Shown in pieces: positions 51,701 to 62,438 of a DNA stretch of 64,000 nucleotides (its first letter is position 1; the number at the start of each line of letters is the position of its first letter). The notes under the pieces are model-generated. The model saw nothing but the letters and a program-made list of their open reading frames with translations. It ran no database searches and was not told the origin of the DNA. The DNA comes from Serinus canaria (lineage: Eukaryota > Chordata > Aves > Passeriformes > Fringillidae), in NCBI RefSeq assembly GCF_022539315.1, contig NC_066333.1, positions 6,643,501 to 6,707,500 of the forward strand, given 5' to 3'. Position numbers and translations under genes: made by a program.

Positions 51701-54700
51701 GGCACAAAACTATTATTTATCTGTTTGGTTTGTGCAGCTCATGTAGCTCTAAGAGTTCTATCACTGCTTCCTAATGGCCTCCTAAACTAAATATTTCACC
51801 AGTATGGGTCTAAACTAGGGATGGATTTAGATGGGAAAGCATCTGAATATAAACTGAACCACATTTTTTCTTCAGGTCTATCCTTCTGTGGGCCAGCCCC
51901 TGTTCATGCCATCAAGGAAGGGGACACACAAGTTGATTATGATGTCTGCTACTTCTTTGCTGCCATCAATGCCAAGTGTCATGTGTGGATACACAAAGCA
52001 GATGACACTCTCAAGCCAGCTTTTGGTGGCACTAAATACACTGGTAACAACATCAGTACCAAGAGTGTGGGCAGTGAGCGCTGTGAGGACATCACACAAA
52101 ACTACAAATATCCTGAAGGTATGGGGCAGGCATGGGGCTGAGCACATTCCCTGTCACTATTACAGACCAGGAGTAAAAGACCAGAGCAGAGCAAAACCAG
52201 AGCACCAGGGTCATCCACTTCTCACTACTTGCCCTGCTTTGGTGGCACTAGAACACCTGATTCTCTCTGTCTACAGAGCCAAAGCAGAGGTCATCACCCA
52301 AACTTCACCCTGCTTAATGGCATTAAGGTCTCTGGAAGACCAGGTGTTTGTTCACCAGGCACTTTCATGTCTGGAAAACCTTTTCTGATTTCTGTCATCT
52401 CTACACTCTGTGCATGCACCTCCCATTACCTCTGTAATATAAATATGGATAGATGTATTTCAGACTGCAGCTTTGTGAAAAGGACTGTTGTGCTCTCAGA
52501 TCCTGCCTAAATCTCTGCCTCAACAAGCAGCTCCCCTTCAGAATCTGAGTGGTTTGCTCAAGCCATAAAACTCCATCTTAACCTGGGGCTTCTTGTCTCC
52601 ATGGCTGCAGGAGACAACTGCAACTTCTCAACACATGAGAGCATGGAACTGTGCCTTAGCTACAGCAACAAAAAGCACTGTCTCCTCTACTCTGAGAGTG
52701 GCTAGCACCAAGGTGTTATAAAAACTGTGACAATTATTGCCAAGTAGAATCTGTCAGGCACATCCAATGACTATCCTGACAGCTGAAGCTTTCAAACAAT
52801 CCAACCAGAAGCACAAAAGGATATCTCTCTGTGCTCTTAGAAACAGTTACCTAGAGTTCTACCAGGAGAAATCAATGCTATTCTCCTGCTGCTTCTCACT
52901 AGTAAACAGGAAAGAGAACCAAAGTATGTGCTTCCATTTTTTTTTTTTTTTTTTTTGTGACAGGTTCTCTCCAGGAAAAAAAAGTACTTGACAAAGCCTA
53001 CAGAAATATGAAGGAACTTGAGACAACCAGCAGCAGCAGCACACAGTTTATCTTCATTCCTACTGCTCTGGAAGAGCCAGTCAACCTTTTCATCCACTTC
53101 CAGTCAAGTAGTTCTTTGCAATTGGGACAAGATATGACACTTTCCACTGAAGTGTTTAACCACAGTGATAGAGAAAAGGCTACTCATCTGGTAGTTGGGA
53201 TCCAGGCTCTGCATTACAATGGTGTGCCCATTGCCCAGCTTTGGAAAGAAGAGTTTCATTTTAACCTCCACAGCAATTCAGGTAAGGCCTCTCCTGGGTG
53301 CATGGCTAGAAAAGTCCTCTAGTGCTCTCATTTCAGAAAAATTCTCCTAGCCCTAGGTTTACAAAAGGTTGGCTGAATAGTTCATTCTAGGTGATTTCCC
53401 AGAGATTGTGGAGTCTCCCTAATGGGAGATATTCCAGACCTGACTGGATATAATCCTGTGCCCTGGGATGACCCTGCTTGGGCAGGGAGGTTGGACCAGA
53501 TAACCCACTATTGTCCATTCCAACCTCCCCCATTCTGTGAAATAAAACACTTTGGCAATATCACCTTAGAGATTTCCAATCTGGAAATCCACTAGAGGTC
53601 TCTTAAGCATTTAAATGCTGCAGCTTTTAGTACAGTGTTGGGCACTGAACACTCCTAGGTGTCATTCAGAGAAAGATCAGACTGCACCCATCACTGTTAC
53701 TTTCCCACTCTGTTCCAGTCAATACCTTGAAGGTCTCTGTGCCTTACACATGGTTTGGAAAAGAGCTGGGGGAGAACCACCTGCTCAGGGTGACTGCTGT
53801 GCTGAGAGATGAGGACTCTTCCTACATGTACCTGGCACAGGAAGAAATCAGCCTTGGTGATTCCCCTCTCACCATTGAGGTAAGACTGGGCTGCCATTCT
53901 GCCACTGCAGTGGGGAGAAAACAGCTTTTACAGTCATAAGCAGTAAAACAATTCTGCTGGTTCAGGGGCTCTCTGAGAAAGCAGAGCAGAAGAAATTAAG
54001 CTGGACTTTGCCTCTTCTGGCAAATGGGACCTCAGGCACTGAAAAATCACACATCTCCCTTTAATCAGAGAAGAATATATTTTCTTCTCTCAGTTTCAGC
54101 TCATTTGCTTCTTTTAACAGTTCCCAGAAAACATGGTCCAGTATGAGCCAAGCACAGCAAAGATCAGCCTCCAGAACCCCCTCATGGAGCCCCTGGAGCA
54201 GTGTGTGATAGCAGTCATAGGGCGAGGGCTCATTTACAGACAAAGGAATTACAGGTAAGTGCAAACTGACTGTTCCAAGATCAGCAAATGGAAAAAGAGA
54301 CACAACACAAGCAAGAGAAATCCTTGCACAGGAAAGGCTGTCCTCAAAAATAACCAGGCAACAACATGGCAGGAAGATATCATTATGGCATGAAAGCTCC
54401 AAGCATCCCATCCTTTATTTACAGATAATACAGATGATTTTCACACTGAAAAGGAGAAAAGCCAGCTAAGAGAACTTTCAACAGATGTGTAATACCCAAG
54501 TTGAAGCCTATATGGAATCTATGAAAGCTTCAACATCAAAGGCATAGACAGCAAAAGGAAAACCTCCTGCCAACAAAAAGGATAACCAGAGAAATGCCAC
54601 AAGACTTAGAAACACACATGAAATAAGACAAAGTTAGAGATCACTGAAATGAGCTATGAAATTTATTTGCTGTTGAAAAATCAATTACTTTCTAGTGAGC

Positions 54701-55291
54701 AACTTGAACATCCTTAAGTGGAATAAAACTGTACTGTTTGACATCTTTCCATCCATTACCCACTGTAAACAACAGACTGTGGTGTCTTCCCCTTCTCCAC
54801 TGAAGAACCAGGCAAATGTGACTTAGCCAAGAGCCACCAAAGGGGCATGCTCCCCTTCACATGACCAACACCCCACGTTTGTCTCAAGAAGCTGCATTAG
54901 GACAAAGTCCCCTTAGATGTCTCCATGGAGGGTTTCAACTCTCCTGTCCTATCTCCCTCCCAAACTACTGTTAGATGACAATTTCACTGTGGTAGCTCAA
55001 GTAACTGCCAGCTTTCTTCTATTTCTTTTTTTCCCTTCCGTTTTGGCACCACATTCCTGTCTAGCTAATGCAGATCCCAGACACAGGAAAATAAAAACAC
55101 AAAGAGGGTGACTGCTGTACAATCCCTTCTCTCCTTTCAGGTTGGGCTCTGTGCAAGCTAAAAGCACTCAAGAGCTGGAAATCCCATTCACCCCTACCCA
55201 AGCAGGGCCCAGAAGACTCACTGCACGTCTTACCTGCCTCCAGCTCCAGAACCTGAAGAGTTATAGAACCACCAACATTGCAGCTGCCTGA
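45763..55291 (+). CDS. EPB42: EPB42, erythrocyte membrane protein band 4.2 (13 coding exons, 697 aa)
   Basis: A membrane-skeleton protein of red cells that in mammals binds band 3 and ankyrin; it is a transglutaminase homologue without activity in mammals. Exons: 45763-45772, 47207-47392, 48052-48282, 48871-48989, 49987-50109, 50481-50655, 50928-51066, 51449-51552, 51876-52118, 52964-53281, 53719-53879, 54121-54254, 55141-55291 (TGA). The start [12 protein letters not shown] matches human MGQALGIKSCDF and has Gly2 and Ser6 for N-myristoylation. Other diagnostic matches are [34 protein letters not shown] and IGRGLI. Unusually, Cys272 ([10 protein letters not shown]), His331 (TFHVWNE) and Asp354 of the triad are all present, whereas human has Ala for Cys. 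No Trp occurs in residues 224-248, where the transition-state Trp should be. Calcium-site-3 acids are replaced (HNTKSSLS). Length is close to the human 691 aa. Confidence 0.96.
51553..51601. repeat. Short imperfect tandem duplication at the exon 8 donor of EPB42
   Basis: The donor region gggtaagatatc is repeated about 21 bp downstream, at 51571, giving two GGGTAAGATATC copies. Use of the second donor would add 21 nt (7 codons, in frame). The first donor is assumed because it matches the conserved exon length (104 nt). Confidence 0.6.
53395..53545 (+). repeat. CR1 LINE 3' fragment, sense
   Basis: Contains cctgcttgggcagggaggtt, ggaccagataacc and ccattccaacctcccccatt before a tctgtg-type end. 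It lies in intron 10 of EPB42. Confidence 0.78.
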
Positions 55292-55373
55292 GGCCAGCTC
55301 AGAACAGGTCCTTACAAAAAGAGTGGCTGTGATCTGTGCCCTGATCATTGGCAAGCAGAGATGTTAACAGTTT

Positions 55374-55379
55374 AATAAA
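55374..55379 (+). terminator. Polyadenylation signal of EPB42
   Basis: AATAAA lies 83 bp after the stop codon. Confidence 0.8.
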
Positions 55380-55907
55380 AGTTCTATTTAAAACCATGTC
55401 TGATTTTGATTATTTGCACAAACTCAACTCTCTCCCATCTGCCACTATGTCTACTCTGCAGTTTTAGAAGTTGAGCCTCACTGTGACAAAGATGGGCTGA
55501 ATGCTGAAGCAGACATTGCAGTTCTCACCACACCTGTGCTGAGCCCACTAGTGCTTAAGACTTCTGCCCTACCTGTGACAAAGTAAAGGGTATCCTGGAA
55601 CTTTAAAGTGATGATAGATGCAGCACATCTCTAGGGATATATATATATTTAGGGGGATATCTCCCCCTGTAGATCCTTGACATTGGTAAGGTAGTAAACA
55701 ATATTTTCTGCTGCTGAGAAAATAAGAGAAAGCTCGTTCACTGGTCTCTAAGACAGTGAACAGGAAATAGACAGGAAATAGCAGCAGTGCAGAACATTTT
55801 ATAATTATTCACTGGGCTGCTTGCGAAAGAAGCGAGACCCTTTCATTCTGTATATGTCCTTTGTTCTCTGAAGACAGATAAAACAACTAATGTAAATCTA
55901 GCAATAT
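55380..55907. other. Short intergenic gap between convergent EPB42 and CCNDBP1
   Basis: About 530 bp separate the two poly(A) signals. I see only AT-rich text, including a short TA tract near 55,640, and no gene. Confidence 0.6.
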
Positions 55908-55913
55908 TTTATT
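55908..55913 (-). terminator. Polyadenylation signal of CCNDBP1
   Basis: TTTATT on + (AATAAA on -) lies about 250 bp beyond the CCNDBP1 stop codon. Confidence 0.65.
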
Positions 55914-56161
55914 TTTCTCTGAACCCCACAGTAGTTGTAATGTCCAAAGAATGGGGCACGTTCAGAAGCAGCACTGCATCATCCCAAGAATCCAAGCAAA
56001 ATGACACCTTTGCCATGGCAAAGGGCAACTTCTGGAGAAGTTCTTCCAAGCAGCAGTGAAGTTCCCTCCTACATTGTTCTCATCATTTTCCAAACAGCCA
56101 AAGAACAGCAAAGTTCACTGGAAATGCAGATGCCAGAGCCAGCGGCAGCAGCACAGAAGAG

Positions 56162-59100
56162 TTAAAGCTGACCCTGTGTGAAGTTCTTGACTTTGTTCAT
56201 GTTGTGATCTACTGCACCAGTTAGAAACTGCACCCAGCCTTCCTCTGATGGTGGACATACATGGCTTGTCCTGCAAAAGTGGAGGAAATGCATTAGGGAA
56301 GCCTCCTGGTGTATTATGCATCCAGACAACACAGGGGTATTGTGAAGCTCTGAATAACCTGCAGTAAAACAGGGCTACCCTAGCCCCAGAGGGCTTTGAG
56401 CAAGGAAGAGCCCACACTCATGTCTGCAGTCCCAAACCCAAAACAAGGGAAGCACTCCCTAGCATCTTTTCTCACTCCCATCCCTTTGTGAACAGATAAC
56501 ATCATCATTGCTCTGAAATGCCAGCATCTACTGTCTAGAAATGAGTCATCTTTGACATGAGGCAGAAAGGCATCACGCTCCATAGCAGGGAACACACACA
56601 AAACTGTAGCTCATACTCACTTTGCAATCTCTAAGACTTTCGTTAATACTGAGGCCAATTTAGCAGCCTAGAGAGAAACAAAAGGGAAACAAGGTGAGCC
56701 AAATGAGAGGAAAAGGAGGGTCTGAACAGTACTGGAAAATAGAGAGGACTAGAGGGATGCACAAAAGCCAAGAATTAATAAAACTGCCATGGATCCTGAT
56801 GCAGAATGAAGTTATCCATCACTGCCATGCTCGAAGTGCCTCCCAACCTGCTCCTGGCTGTGACAGGTAAAAAAAACCTGTTTTTTAAAGCATACATTAA
56901 AATGCTTTTTTAGAAAAAAAAAAGCCTATTAGAAATTAGTAACTGATATTAAAGTACAAAGTTGAAAGTGAGTGATTTTAATGCAATATGATATTAAGTA
57001 ATTCTTTTTTATTAAAAAGAAAAAATAAAAATCAAGCCACTGGCCAAAGGCAGGAAACCATGATTAAGAATAAAAAAATCCCAGATACAAGGAGATTTGT
57101 ACTTGATTTATGATGCAAGGGATGTTTCTAAGTTCAGTCAGGTTGCCAGAGCGTTGCCCCGTCAAGTTTTGAGCGTTGCCAAAGATGCAGACTCCACTGC
57201 TTCTCCAAGCAGCTTGTTTCAGTGCTTAAATACACTCACTGTAAGAGTTTTTCATTTCAAAGACAGCTTTATTTGAGCAAGACTGCACTACCCAAGAAAG
57301 GAAGTACATCTACAGTACCTAGGCAGCCTTAGACATCACTTTCCTGAGGTTCTATCACTGCAGATCTCTGTGGATTATAGTTCAGAGCTGAAGTTTTAAG
57401 TACCCTTAAAGAAGTACAGATGCAGATTGTGTGTCCACCTGAAGGAAGTTAAGTGTGCAAGAACAAAGGGCACTCTTCATCCCTAAGAAATTATTACTGA
57501 GGCAGCCACTAGCACCCATTTCTCCCTGAAGTCACACAACCTCTCCAATCTGATTTCTTCCCATTCCCTAGAGCCAGGCCACTGTCCCAGGTGCAGATGC
57601 TCAGGCACTGAGCTATCAGGACTGCAGATACTCACGTTAAGTCGCACAGCCAACGGGTTCACAGGTGGGTACATGCTCAGTGCCAGCTCATCCACACTGG
57701 AACAGAAAAGAGGGGAGCAAGGAAGGAATGTTCTGATAGCACAACTCACACACCCTGGTCAAAGCCTGCCCCAATCCTGAATGCAGGTCAGGAACAACAG
57801 TGAGATGTCAGCTGTACCTATGGGATGCTTCCCACTGCCCTCTCAGTCACCTGTGTGTGCCTCTCACTGTGGAGTGAGATGTGGTCACAGCTCCATCCCC
57901 TATGCTTCTCTCCTGACCTACATAACCCTCAACAGCTTAAGAGCCTTCCCACTATATCTGTGTCCACCACCTCCTCACAGCTCCAGTATCACAGAGGTTC
58001 TTCCTACTCCTCACTCAAAGCCTCAAAGAAAGACCAGGACTGCTCTAGAGGGAAAAGCAGCATGGGGAGAACCCTGCTTACCTTGGGCTGATCTCATTAG
58101 CAATGTCTGCCAGGTCATCCAGCTGTGCAATGTGCTCTGGAGAATCAGCTTTGCCATTGGCCTTCGCTGCAGCCAAGACCTTCTTCAGGCAAGCTTTAGA
58201 AGCCTTCATCAGTCCCATGCAGGAGCTGAGCAGCTGCCTGTCAGCCTCTGACCAATATGTGTCCCTGTTGCCCCGAAAGCCCAGCTCTTCATCTTCCATG
58301 ATGTCCCCATAGGGATCCTGCCCTTCCACCAGTGCCTGAGAAAACAGAGGCACTGAAAACCCAGAGCCTAACATCAATTCCAGCAATAGCCAGGAGCAAA
58401 GGGAAACCACAATCTAGACATCATAAAAATAATTAACGGAGAAATCACAGTTGGTTAATGCTAAAACGATTGGATTAAGAAAAACTAATCAACCACTCTA
58501 AGAGTGCAAACAGCAAGAACCTGGTGAATTCTTACATGATCCTAAATTGCCTCCCCCATTCCCAATTCAGGACATGTCTTTATGAAAATCTTATAAAAAG
58601 AAACCAGGCTTGAGAATAAAAACTCATTAAAATTCATGCATAAAAACAACAATCTGTGTCATGTTGGAGCAAATTATATTAAAGCCTGTATGTAAAATAA
58701 TTCCAATAATTCCTATGTTCTATCACTGAACCACCCTAGAGGGTGGCTGGGCACTGGAACAGGCTCTCCAGAGAAGTGGTCACAGCCCCAAACCTGCCAG
58801 AGTTCAAGAAGCATTTGGACAGCTCTCAGGCACAGGGTGGGATTGTTTGGGTTGTCCTGTGCAGGACCAGGAGCCGGACTTGATGATCCTTGTGTATCAC
58901 TTCCAATTCAGAATATTCTGAGCCTATGAATCCAGCACTGCAGGTCCCTCTAGGGCTTAGGGGCTTCCTTACCTGTTCCATCTCCTCCACAGCATCCTTG
59001 ACCACACCTAGAGATGCAGCCAGAGCCGACACAACTGCTGCCTGGTTATCTGCAAAAGCAAAAGGATGAAAACTGTGGCACCCCACTGTTTCAAATCAGT

Positions 59101-61704
59101 TTGCAACAACCTCCATCTAGGCTTGCAATCTCTTCAGGACCAAGCTTCTTGCAGAGCTCAGAGCTGCACTGTTGTCAGGCAAAGAATCTGACCTGATTTC
59201 CAAGCTTATACATTTCAAAACCCGTCAAGTTTTTGAGTTATTCTCCATTCAGCTTTTATTGTACCAGCTGGAATGCCTTGCAAAAGCTATTGCTATTCCA
59301 AGACAATAGATCCTAGAGCTGTTGCTCTGCATGTACAATACTCACCTCGTGGCAGGTTAGACACTTGCTCACAGGCCTCCCACACACCTCCAGTTGATAT
59401 CAGCTGTTCCTGAGACAAGCTGAAACAAAACAAAACAAAACCCTCAAGGTCAGAGTCAATAACAACACTAGGCTAGACTGTGGTTTGTTTAATTTTCTGC
59501 ACCAAAGATGATAAACACCAGCAAAAGCTCTGCGGCAAAGATGTCACCAACCAGCCTGTCACTAGGATGCCATGTCTGTGTAAAGCCCTTACTGCCTCCT
59601 AACAAGTATACTTGTAACTTTTTCTTGCCTTTTTTCCCAAAAATTATCACAGAACCATGCAATTGAAAATGACAACCTCTCCACTGGGGCATTGAGAATT
59701 GTGTCTGTGAGCTGGATCATCCCTTCCACTACTTCAGTGGTAGCGTCTCGAACCATCTTCCGAAGAGTAGTACCTGGGAGAGATTGAGAAAGAGCAAGAA
59801 AGTTGGCACAAAGTCAGCACTGACAGAGAGCGAGGGCTGAAGATGAACACACAGACTGCTCTGTTTGTGTGGATACACTATATAAATGAAGTTACAAGTG
59901 ACAGACAAGTACCTCATTCATAAACACGTTCAAAGTCTACAGAACAGCTGATAATGGGAAATCATGCTAATAAAAACTTGCTGATACCAGACTTCATTAG
60001 GCTCTGAAACACTGTGTTTCTCTCTAGAGTGGTGGTGAAAGAACCCCCATCCTATACAGTGGTGACTGCCTTGCTGTCACTAGCTCACCTTGGCCCTTGG
60101 GTAGCCAGTAGTACACTGTGGCAACTGCAAGAATGGCATTTTGGACATCCTCACTCAGCTTCCGGCAGTTCTGAAAATGGAGAGGCAAAAGGATCACTCA
60201 TGGAACACACAGCGGCAGCACATTTATAATCCTCACAAGCAATCACTGGCCTTCAGACTGCTCTGAGTAAACAAATACAGCACGAGAAGAAGGCACCATA
60301 AGGAAGGTGTATGCATCTTAACCTGCCTCATGATTTACTAACAAAACACTTCCTGGTGTGGTGGTCATGCATCAGAGAAGAAAAAGTAACTTAGACCTTC
60401 AGTTCAGAATAATGATCTTTTTTTTTCCTCTCTTCTGAACACCTGTGTGATAAACTTCTCTCAACTGAGAGCAAAAATATTGCAAATTCTTTGTTAAACC
60501 TAAGGTCTGTATTCTCCAATAATCTGTCTCTATCAGCAATGAGCTGTAGCTCTGAAAGAATATAAGAACATTTTTATTTAGTATATCTCCCTACCTTAGA
60601 GAAATTTGCCCTCTGGGCAGTTCTTGGATTACAGTAATACACTCTACAGTACACAGCCCATTTAGTCAAATGAACCAATAAATACCTGAAGCTTGCAAAC
60701 ACACTGCAATTTCATAGTCTGTCAAGGCTTCCTCTCACCTCTGCAGAAGGTAGTGGAGGCCTTGAGAATGCCAGACTCAGCTTTGTAGCTTCCTGTGATG
60801 CTACTTGGAATGTCTGACCTAAAAAAAAATCCAGGAGAAGCAAAAGAGAAAGTGACTCAGGTACAAGATAAAAGAACAGAGCAGCTTAATGATTTTATTA
60901 CTTGCTTACCATTACACCCAAGCTATAACAAACGTATAAACTAAACCCCAGTACAAAGAAAAACTCCCTGCTGCATTTGTGCCATACATTGCTCGTGTCC
61001 TGTGGCTTTTCCTCACTTGGCTGGTAGCGATAGCCAGAACCCCAGTCTGCATCCTGGTTCATGACCTGCTCACCAGTATGTGCCAGGAGGCTTTAACAGA
61101 GCTCTTTATAAACCTTGTGTGAACGGTTCAATACCGGCCTTAGCTTTGCCACACCCTGGAGTGTCTGGTGACCAGAGTTAGGGTGGTCAGGCACTGGAAC
61201 AGGCTGGCCTGGGCGGCGGTGGAGTCACTAACTTTGGGATGTTTAGGAGGCTGGATCTGGCACTGACGTGGTTTAGGGTTCACAGAGGTACCGCTGGGTT
61301 AACGGTTGGACTTGACGATCCTAAAGATCTCCCTCTTCCGACCTTGCTCATTCCGCGACTCCGTGAGTGCAGGGCACACCCCACAGCTGGAGACCCGCGG
61401 GGATGGCAGCCCTGCCCCTGCCCCCGAACCCCGGCCCGGCCGCTCCCCGCCCGTACCTAGAGCGTCCCAGAAGCGCGGCAGCTCGAACGGCTCTCGGCCC
61501 TCGCTCGGCTCTCCCTCTGCAACGGCACAGACATAGCTCAGCCCGCGGGGAGCCGGCCCGGCTCGGCCCGACCCCCGCCCGGCCCCGGCCCCGGCCCCGG
61601 CCCCGGCCCCGGCCCCGGCCCCGGCCCCGGTCCGCACCTCGCAGCCGCGCCAGCACCGCCCGCAGCGCCCCGCGTACGTCCCTCAGCGGCTCCCGCGCCT
61701 CCAT
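56162..61704 (-). CDS. CCNDBP1: CCNDBP1, cyclin-D1-binding protein 1 (GCIP), complete (11 exons, 335 aa)
   Basis: In mammals this protein binds cyclin D1 and lowers CDK4-dependent RB phosphorylation; it has a helix-loop-helix and leucine-zipper region without a basic DNA-binding part. Exons in transcript order: 61704-61638, 61516-61457, 60818-60739, 60170-60089, 59773-59677, 59419-59346, 59049-58973, 58335-58082, 57696-57636, 56667-56621, 56270-56162 (TAA). All have GT-AG borders and join in phase. Matches to human include VYYWLPKGQG, TTLRKMVRDAT, FVKDAHEEMEQ-like VVKDAVEEMEQ, YWSEADRQL, ASKACLKK, IAQLDD and VDELALSMYPP. An acidic stretch (GDIMEDEEL) precedes the C-terminal helices. It is slightly shorter than human (360 aa), mostly at the N-terminus. 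The first exon is in a CpG-rich promoter, and intron 1 (121 bp) carries a GGGGCC array. Confidence 0.95.
58735..58930 (+). repeat. CR1 LINE 3' fragment, sense
   Basis: Contains gggcactggaacaggctctc, cagagttcaagaagcatttg, gacttgatgatccttgtgta and a tattctgagcctatga end. It lies in intron 7 of CCNDBP1, opposite to the gene. Confidence 0.82.
61165..61345 (+). repeat. CR1 LINE 3' fragment, sense
   Basis: Contains gtcaggcactggaacaggct, a ggttggacttgacgatccta block and a tctccctcttccgacctt end. It lies in intron 2 of CCNDBP1, next to the CpG-rich promoter. Confidence 0.75.
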
Positions 61705-61880
61705 GGCTGCGGGGCGGCCCCGCAGCGGCCCAGACGCGCGTCACGTCCGCTCCCGGAGGGGCTGGAGCGGCCCCGCCCCACAGAGACGGCCCTGCCGCAC
61801 AGACACAACGCCGCGGCACAGAGACAACGCCGCGGCACAGAGACGGCCCCGCCCCACAGACAACCCCAAGAGTTAGCCCT
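61380..61880 (-). promoter_or_regulatory. CCNDBP1: CpG-island promoter of CCNDBP1
   Basis: A sharp rise in GC and CpG content covers exons 1 and 2 and about 170 bp upstream of the start codon. No TATA box is seen, as expected for a housekeeping-type promoter. Confidence 0.7.
61581..61630 (-). repeat. GGGGCC hexanucleotide array in CCNDBP1 intron 1
   Basis: Eight perfect GGCCCC units plus GG on the + strand, i.e. GGGGCC on the CCNDBP1 sense strand. It starts 7 bp after the exon 1/intron 1 boundary (61638/61637). It is predicted to form G-quadruplexes. Confidence 0.95.
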
Positions 61881-62306
61881 GCCCCACAGAGACTGCCCCA
61901 CTCCATAGAGACAGCCCCGCCCCACAGCCAACCCCAAGAGTCAGCCCTGCCCCACAGAGACTGCTCCACTCCATAGAGACAGCCCTGCCCCACAGCCAAC
62001 CCCAAGAGTCAGCCCTGCCCCATAGAGACTGCTCCACTCCATAGAGACAGCCCTGCCCCACAGCCAACCCCAAGAGTCAGCCCTGCCCCATAGAGACTGC
62101 TCCACTCCATAGAGACAGCCCTGCCCCACAGACAACCCCAAGAGTCAGCCCTGCCCCACAGAGACTGCCCCACTCCATAGAGACAGCCCGGCCCCACAGA
62201 GACAGCCCCATAGAGACAACCCCACCCCATACAGACAGCCCTGCCCCACAGACACCCCCACCCCATAGAGACAGCCCCATAGAGACAGCCCCATAGAGAC
62301 AGCCCA
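61780..62306. repeat. 68-bp minisatellite with shorter flanking subrepeats
   Basis: Five tandem copies of a 68-bp unit start at 61861, 61929, 61997, 62065 and 62133, each with caaccccaagag then cagccctgcccca, cagagactg and ccactccatagagacagcc. Both sides carry shorter cacagagacagccc-type subrepeats (about 61780-61860 and 62200-62306). The array fills most of the gap between ZNFX1 and CCNDBP1. Confidence 0.95.
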
Positions 62307-62329
62307 GCCAGGTTGGCAGCGATAAACGC

Positions 62330-62355
62330 TTTATTAAAACCATACACGCTTTATT
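62330..62355 (-). terminator. Two polyadenylation signals of the ZNFX1-type gene
   Basis: TTTATT on + at 62330-62335 and 62350-62355 (AATAAA on -) lie about 85 and 105 bp past the stop codon. Both sit in a repeated acgctttatta. Confidence 0.75.
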
Positions 62356-62438
62356 AGTATAGAGCAATAAAACGGGGAAAGCAGCGGGGCTGTGCCCCTG
62401 CGTGCGTGCCTGTGGGAAGGAGCGAGGCTCACACCCCC

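Noticed and set aside
57781..58251. A 156-codon + strand open frame
   Set aside because: It is antisense to CCNDBP1 exon 8 and has no recognisable motif.
61780..62306. CRISPR-like array (regular repeats)
   Set aside because: The repeats are directly adjacent tandem copies without unique spacers, in a vertebrate genome. It is a minisatellite.
61538..62367. Overlapping - strand open frames rich in Gly, Leu, Ser and Trp
   Set aside because: They come from the 68-bp minisatellite. The unit is not a multiple of three, so all frames stay open by chance.
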